Assembly (NCBI GenBank): GCA_034933245.1
Contig: JAYFNX010000057.1
Span: 1 to 23,010 of the forward strand
DNA length: 23,010 bases
Direction of reading: 5' to 3'
Source: Pelethousia sp034933245
GTDB lineage: Bacteria; Bacillota; Clostridia; Christensenellales; CAG-138
Every line of letters begins with the position of its first letter. Positions within the stretch are counted from its first letter, which is position 1. The translations under genes and the position numbers were made by a program. The notes beneath the pieces were generated by a model, which saw only the letters and a program-made list of their open reading frames with translations, did no database searches and was not told the origin of the DNA. Below, in pieces: positions 20,536-23,010 of this stretch.

Positions 20536-21243
20536 ATGTTCTTTGCGGATTACCACACCCACACCATCTATAGCCACGGCACGGGTACGCCCGAGCAAAA
20601 CGTCCAGGCCGCCATTCAACGCGGCCTTTCTGTTATCGCCATTTCCGAGCATGGTCCCGGCCACCTCTTCTATGGCGTGCGGGGCGAGCACCTTCTTGCT
20701 TTGCGGCGGGAGGTGGATCATCTGGCTGAAAAATATGCCGGCCGGATCCGTGTGCTCATGGGTATCGAGTGCAACCTCACGGGCTATGGCCGCTGTGACA
20801 TGCCCCTGGGCAAGAATGCCCCGCCCTTTGATGTAACGCTGCTGGCCTATCACAAAGGCGTATGCCCCCGTGACGGCCTGTGTTTTGTTCGTTCCCTGGA
20901 AGCCATGGCAGGCGGCCGCCCGGATCCGATCCAGACGGCCAACGCCCTGCTGGCCGCGGCGGAGCGGTATCATATCGGCATGTTCAGCCATCCCGGGCTT
21001 TATGTGGCAGCGGATATCCCCACCCTGGCAAAAGGAGCAAAGGAATTGGGGGTTCTGCTGGAGCTGAATGCCGCCCGGATAACCATGACCAAAGCGCAAA
21101 TCCAGCAAGCCGCGGATGCCGGCGCGTCCTTTGTTATCGGCAGCGACGCCCATTCGCCGGAGCGGGTGGGGGATTTTGCGCTGGGCCTTCAGGCGGCCCG
21201 GGAGGCAGGCGTTCTGCCCCGGGTGGTCAACTGGAGGGACTGA
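20536..21243 (+). CDS. PHP-domain phosphoesterase
   Basis: PHP proteins are metal-dependent phosphoesterases. The 235-residue product has all the metal ligands expected: DYHTHTIYSHG (H7, H9), SEHG (H39), GIECN (E78), H106, FSHPG (H152) and GSDAHSPERVGDF (D204, H206). It is close to the YcdX and histidinol-phosphatase-like branch. PHP proteins of this kind are common in Clostridia, often beside rapZ and murB, but here it follows an RpiR regulator. AGAGG precedes the ATG at a somewhat weak distance, so coupling to rpiR is likely. Substrate cannot be named; a sugar phosphate would fit with the RpiR partner. Confidence 0.9.
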   Translation: MFFADYHTHTIYSHGTGTPEQNVQAAIQRGLSVIAISEHGPGHLFYGVRGEHLLALRREVDHLAEKYAGRIRVLMGIECNLTGYGRCDMPLGKNAPPFDVTLLAYHKGVCPRDGLCFVRSLEAMAGGRPDPIQTANALLAAAERYHIGMFSHPGLYVAADIPTLAKGAKELGVLLELNAARITMTKAQIQQAADAGASFVIGSDAHSPERVGDFALGLQAAREAGVLPRVVNWRD

Positions 21244-21316
21244 ACGGGCACATCCCCGATCCCGTCCCGGGCGGGTTCCTTGCCACGCCTCGTTTTAACC
21301 CAATGTGAGATAGCTT

Positions 21317-21349
21317 GGCCCGGTGGGGGAATTCCCACCGGGCCTTTTT
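21317..21349 (+). terminator. Terminator of the rpiR-PHP operon
   Basis: GGCCCGGTGGG (21317-21327) and CCCACCGGGCC (21334-21344) form a perfect 11-bp stem with a 6-base loop followed by TTTTTG. It ends the plus-strand operon just before the convergent thioesterase gene. Confidence 0.92.
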
Positions 21350-21363
21350 GCGCCTTTTTGCGC

Positions 21364-21768
21364 TCAGTTTGATTCTGCCTTTTGCCCCAGCTTTCGTTTG
21401 GATTTTTCCAGGAAGCGCGCGCTGTCCACGATGAAACGCTCATGCTCCCCTTGCGCAATGGGCCCTTGCTCGTCAAAGGCGTTAAGCCGGAAGACCAAGC
21501 GCCTGCCGTCCACCTCCAACAGCTCGCTCTCCACCCATGCCAGAAGGCCCGGCGGCGTAGCGCTTTGGTGATGCAGGGTCAAAAGCGTCCCCACGGTGGC
21601 TTGCCCCGGTTCCAAATGGGGCTGTATGCTTTCCCATGCCGCCTGCTCCATCATAGCGGCTACAGCCGGGGTGGCCAGAACCTCCAGCGCCCCGCTGCCC
21701 ATGGCCAGGGCGGTCATATCCTCCGTAACCCGCTTTTCGCAGCGGCCTTTGCATCCTGGCTTCAACAT
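21364..21768 (-). CDS. FlK-like hot-dog thioesterase
   Basis: The 134-residue protein follows the fluoroacetyl-CoA-thioesterase-like (FlK) family. The residues matching the FlK catalytic set are present: T33 and E41 in LATPAVAAMMEQAAW, H67 in VGTLLTLHHQSATPPG, and R111 in GEHERFIVD. FlK itself hydrolyses fluoroacetyl-CoA in Streptomyces; gut and soil Firmicutes carry many relatives whose substrates are unknown, probably small acyl-CoAs. A cysteine-containing start, MLKPGCKGRCEKRV, is common to these relatives. The ATG at 21768 is preferred because GAGGGG lies 7 bases upstream; ATGs at 21774 and 21801 are poorly placed. It is convergent with the PHP gene and divergent from the chromate transporter. 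Confidence 0.88.
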   Translation of the reverse strand: MLKPGCKGRCEKRVTEDMTALAMGSGALEVLATPAVAAMMEQAAWESIQPHLEPGQATVGTLLTLHHQSATPPGLLAWVESELLEVDGRRLVFRLNAFDEQGPIAQGEHERFIVDSARFLEKSKRKLGQKAESN

Positions 21769-21812
21769 GCGCATTCCCCTCTCTTTTTTATTCCCTATCA
21801 TAACACGCTACA

Positions 21813-21841
21813 TGGACTTGCGCCACAGGATATGATAGAAT
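21813..21841 (+). promoter_or_regulatory. Promoter of the chromate transporter pair
   Basis: TGGACT (21813-21818, four of six matches), a 17-base spacer and TAGAAT (21836-21841), the latter preceded by TGA as in an extended -10 element. The start codon lies about 30 bases after the predicted transcript start. Confidence 0.55.
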
Positions 21842-21877
21842 AGCCAGCGTAAATATAGATGAAGGAAGGACCCATAG

Positions 21878-22423
21878 TTGGAAAAAAGTCGCACTTCGCT
21901 GCCTGCTCTGTTTTGGGCGTTTGCCCGGGTGGGCGCGTTAACATTTGGGGGCGGCTATGCCATGCTCCCCATGCTGGAAAGGGAATGCACCGAAGCTCAC
22001 GGGTGGGTTACGCAGGAGGAACTGTTGGATTGCTTTGCCATCTCCCAATGTACCCCCGGCGTAATCGCCGTGAATACGGCCACCTTTGTGGGCGCCAAGG
22101 AACGCGGGCCCCTCGGAGCCGCCGCGGCCACCCTGGGCGTCGCTTCGCCCAGCATTCTCCTCATTCTAATCGTCGCCACCCTGCTGGATCAATTTGCCCA
22201 TATTCCGGCCGTGCAACATGCCTTTGGAGGCATCCGGGTTGCGGTGGCCGTGCTGATTGTCAACAGCGTAGTTCGCCTTTATAAGAGCAACGTTAAGGAT
22301 GGGCTTGGCATTATTCTTTGCATCGCCGCCTTTCTTCTCATCGCCGTCTTTTCCTTTTCCCCGGTTTATGTTGTGGTTGGCGCGGCTGTGGTTGGAATCC
22401 TCGCAGCCAGGAGGCGGGCATGA
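21878..22423 (+). CDS. Chromate transporter, first half (short-chain CHR family)
   Basis: CHR proteins move chromate or other anions across the membrane; short-chain members work as pairs of half-size proteins with opposite topology. The 181-residue protein has the typical start FWAFARVGALTFGGGYAMLP (residues 12-31) and DCFAISQCTPGVIAVNTATFVG, with about five to six hydrophobic segments. It begins with TTG at 21878, supported by AAGGAAGGA 7 bases upstream; no in-frame ATG lies near. The following gene starts inside its stop codon. Chromate as the natural substrate is not certain; sulfate-like or other anions are possible. Confidence 0.88.
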   Translation: MEKSRTSLPALFWAFARVGALTFGGGYAMLPMLERECTEAHGWVTQEELLDCFAISQCTPGVIAVNTATFVGAKERGPLGAAAATLGVASPSILLILIVATLLDQFAHIPAVQHAFGGIRVAVAVLIVNSVVRLYKSNVKDGLGIILCIAAFLLIAVFSFSPVYVVVGAAVVGILAARRRA

Positions 22424-22974
22424 TCTATCTCACCCTTTTTTTTGAATTCTTTAAAACCGGCCTTTTCGCCGTGGGCGGCGGCCTTGCCACCCTTCCCTTT
22501 CTTTCCCGCATGGCGGATACCTATCCCTGGCTTACCCACGCCCAGCTTGCGGATATGATTGCCGTGGCGGAATCCTCCCCGGGGCCCATCGGCGTAAACT
22601 GCGCCACCTATGCGGGCTTCCACGCCGCCGGAATCCTCGGGGCCATCGTGGCAACCTTTTCCCTGATTCTTCCCAGCTATATCATCATGCTGCTGGTGGC
22701 GCGTGCCCTGGAAAAATACCGGCAAAACAAGCTGGTGGACGCAGCGTTTTCCGGCCTTCGGCCTGCCGTTACGGGCCTGATCGCGGCAGCGGGCTGGAGC
22801 GTTTTCCTGGCCGCCCTTTTTGCGGGCGGCCCCGGTCCCTTTGGGTTAAGCTATCCTGCCCTCGGGCTTTTTGCGCTCTTGCTGGCGCTTACGAATCTGC
22901 CCAAACTTAAAAACCTGCATCCTGTGCTTTTTATCGCCTTTTCGGCGGTGGTTGGCCTGGTTTTCAACATGTAA
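22420..22974 (+). CDS. Chromate transporter, second half (short-chain CHR family)
   Basis: The 184-residue partner of the preceding gene has the same domain: FFEFFKTGLFAVGGGLATLP (residues 7-26), then MIAVAESSPGPIGVNCATYAGF, and about six hydrophobic segments. Its ATG forms an ATGA overlap with the first gene's stop, with AGGAGG upstream, which favours equal production of the two halves. The half-proteins differ clearly in sequence, as in paired short-chain CHR systems. A further gene starts 14 bases after the stop, so the operon continues. Confidence 0.9.
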   Translation: MIYLTLFFEFFKTGLFAVGGGLATLPFLSRMADTYPWLTHAQLADMIAVAESSPGPIGVNCATYAGFHAAGILGAIVATFSLILPSYIIMLLVARALEKYRQNKLVDAAFSGLRPAVTGLIAAAGWSVFLAALFAGGPGPFGLSYPALGLFALLLALTNLPKLKNLHPVLFIAFSAVVGLVFNM

Positions 22975-22988
22975 GAAGGAGGTTGCCT

Positions 22989-23010
22989 ATGTTTCTCAGC
23001 CCACTTTTCT
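22989..23010 (+). CDS. Start of an unidentified gene (cut by window edge)
   Basis: An ATG at 22989 follows AAGGAGG by 6 bases and opens MFLSPLF before the window ends. The strong ribosome binding site and the 14-base gap from the chromate transporter suggest it belongs to the same operon. Seven residues are too few to name it. Confidence 0.5.

Overview
The window looks like the chromosome of an anaerobic Gram-positive bacterium of the class Clostridia, from a lineage with fairly high GC (estimated by eye, not counted). The grounds are strong AGGAGG-type ribosome binding sites, near-consensus TTGACA/TATAAT promoters, intrinsic terminators, a zinc-type L33, a single-chain pyruvate:ferredoxin oxidoreductase (PFOR) of 1161 residues, an Lsa-type ABC-F protein and an SdpR/SdpI pair. 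No genus can be assigned from the sequence alone.

Left part (1-3.9 kb, minus strand): the first 40 codons of EF-Tu (tuf), preceded by tRNA-Gly(CCC) with its own promoter. Next comes a tightly packed minus-strand set transcribed NUDIX hydrolase > DUF1461 membrane protein > tsaD > (stem-loop) > DUF421/YetF-like membrane protein. A proline-rich protein of unknown function (3870-4766, plus strand) diverges from the NUDIX gene and ends at a strong bidirectional terminator.

Centre-left (4.9-8.3 kb, plus strand): the conserved translation/secretion cluster rpmG-secE-nusG-rplK-rplA, then rplJ-rplL behind a separate promoter and an L10-type leader with attenuator. A perfect palindromic terminator closes it. 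rpoB and rpoC, the usual next genes, are not there. Instead there is a roughly 220-base palindrome-bounded noncoding element that resembles the ends of IS200/IS605-type elements, then accessory genes.

Centre (8.6-15.7 kb): a minus-strand Lsa-like ABC-F ribosome-protection gene has a long leader containing a two-codon ORF and a terminator hairpin that buries the ribosome binding site. Divergent from it is an overlapping operon of a CPBP intramembrane protease, an SdpR-type repressor and an SdpI-type immunity protein. Together these look like a small antimicrobial-response block. After it come a UPF0145/YbjQ protein, a tail-to-tail YbaK-type deacylase behind a one-helix membrane protein, alanine racemase, and a class-I-amidotransferase-like C26 peptidase.

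Right part (15.7-23 kb): the large PFOR gene (minus) has a consensus promoter. Divergent from it are an RpiR/SIS regulator and a PHP-domain phosphoesterase. A FlK-like thioesterase (minus) follows, then a split chromate-transporter pair (plus) and the first codons of one more gene.

I found no clear multi-gene system that is certainly new. The observations most worth testing are the ABC-F attenuator with its minimal Met-Lys leader ORF, the palindrome-bounded element after rplL, and the CPBP-SdpR-SdpI operon with paired TTCGAA sites.
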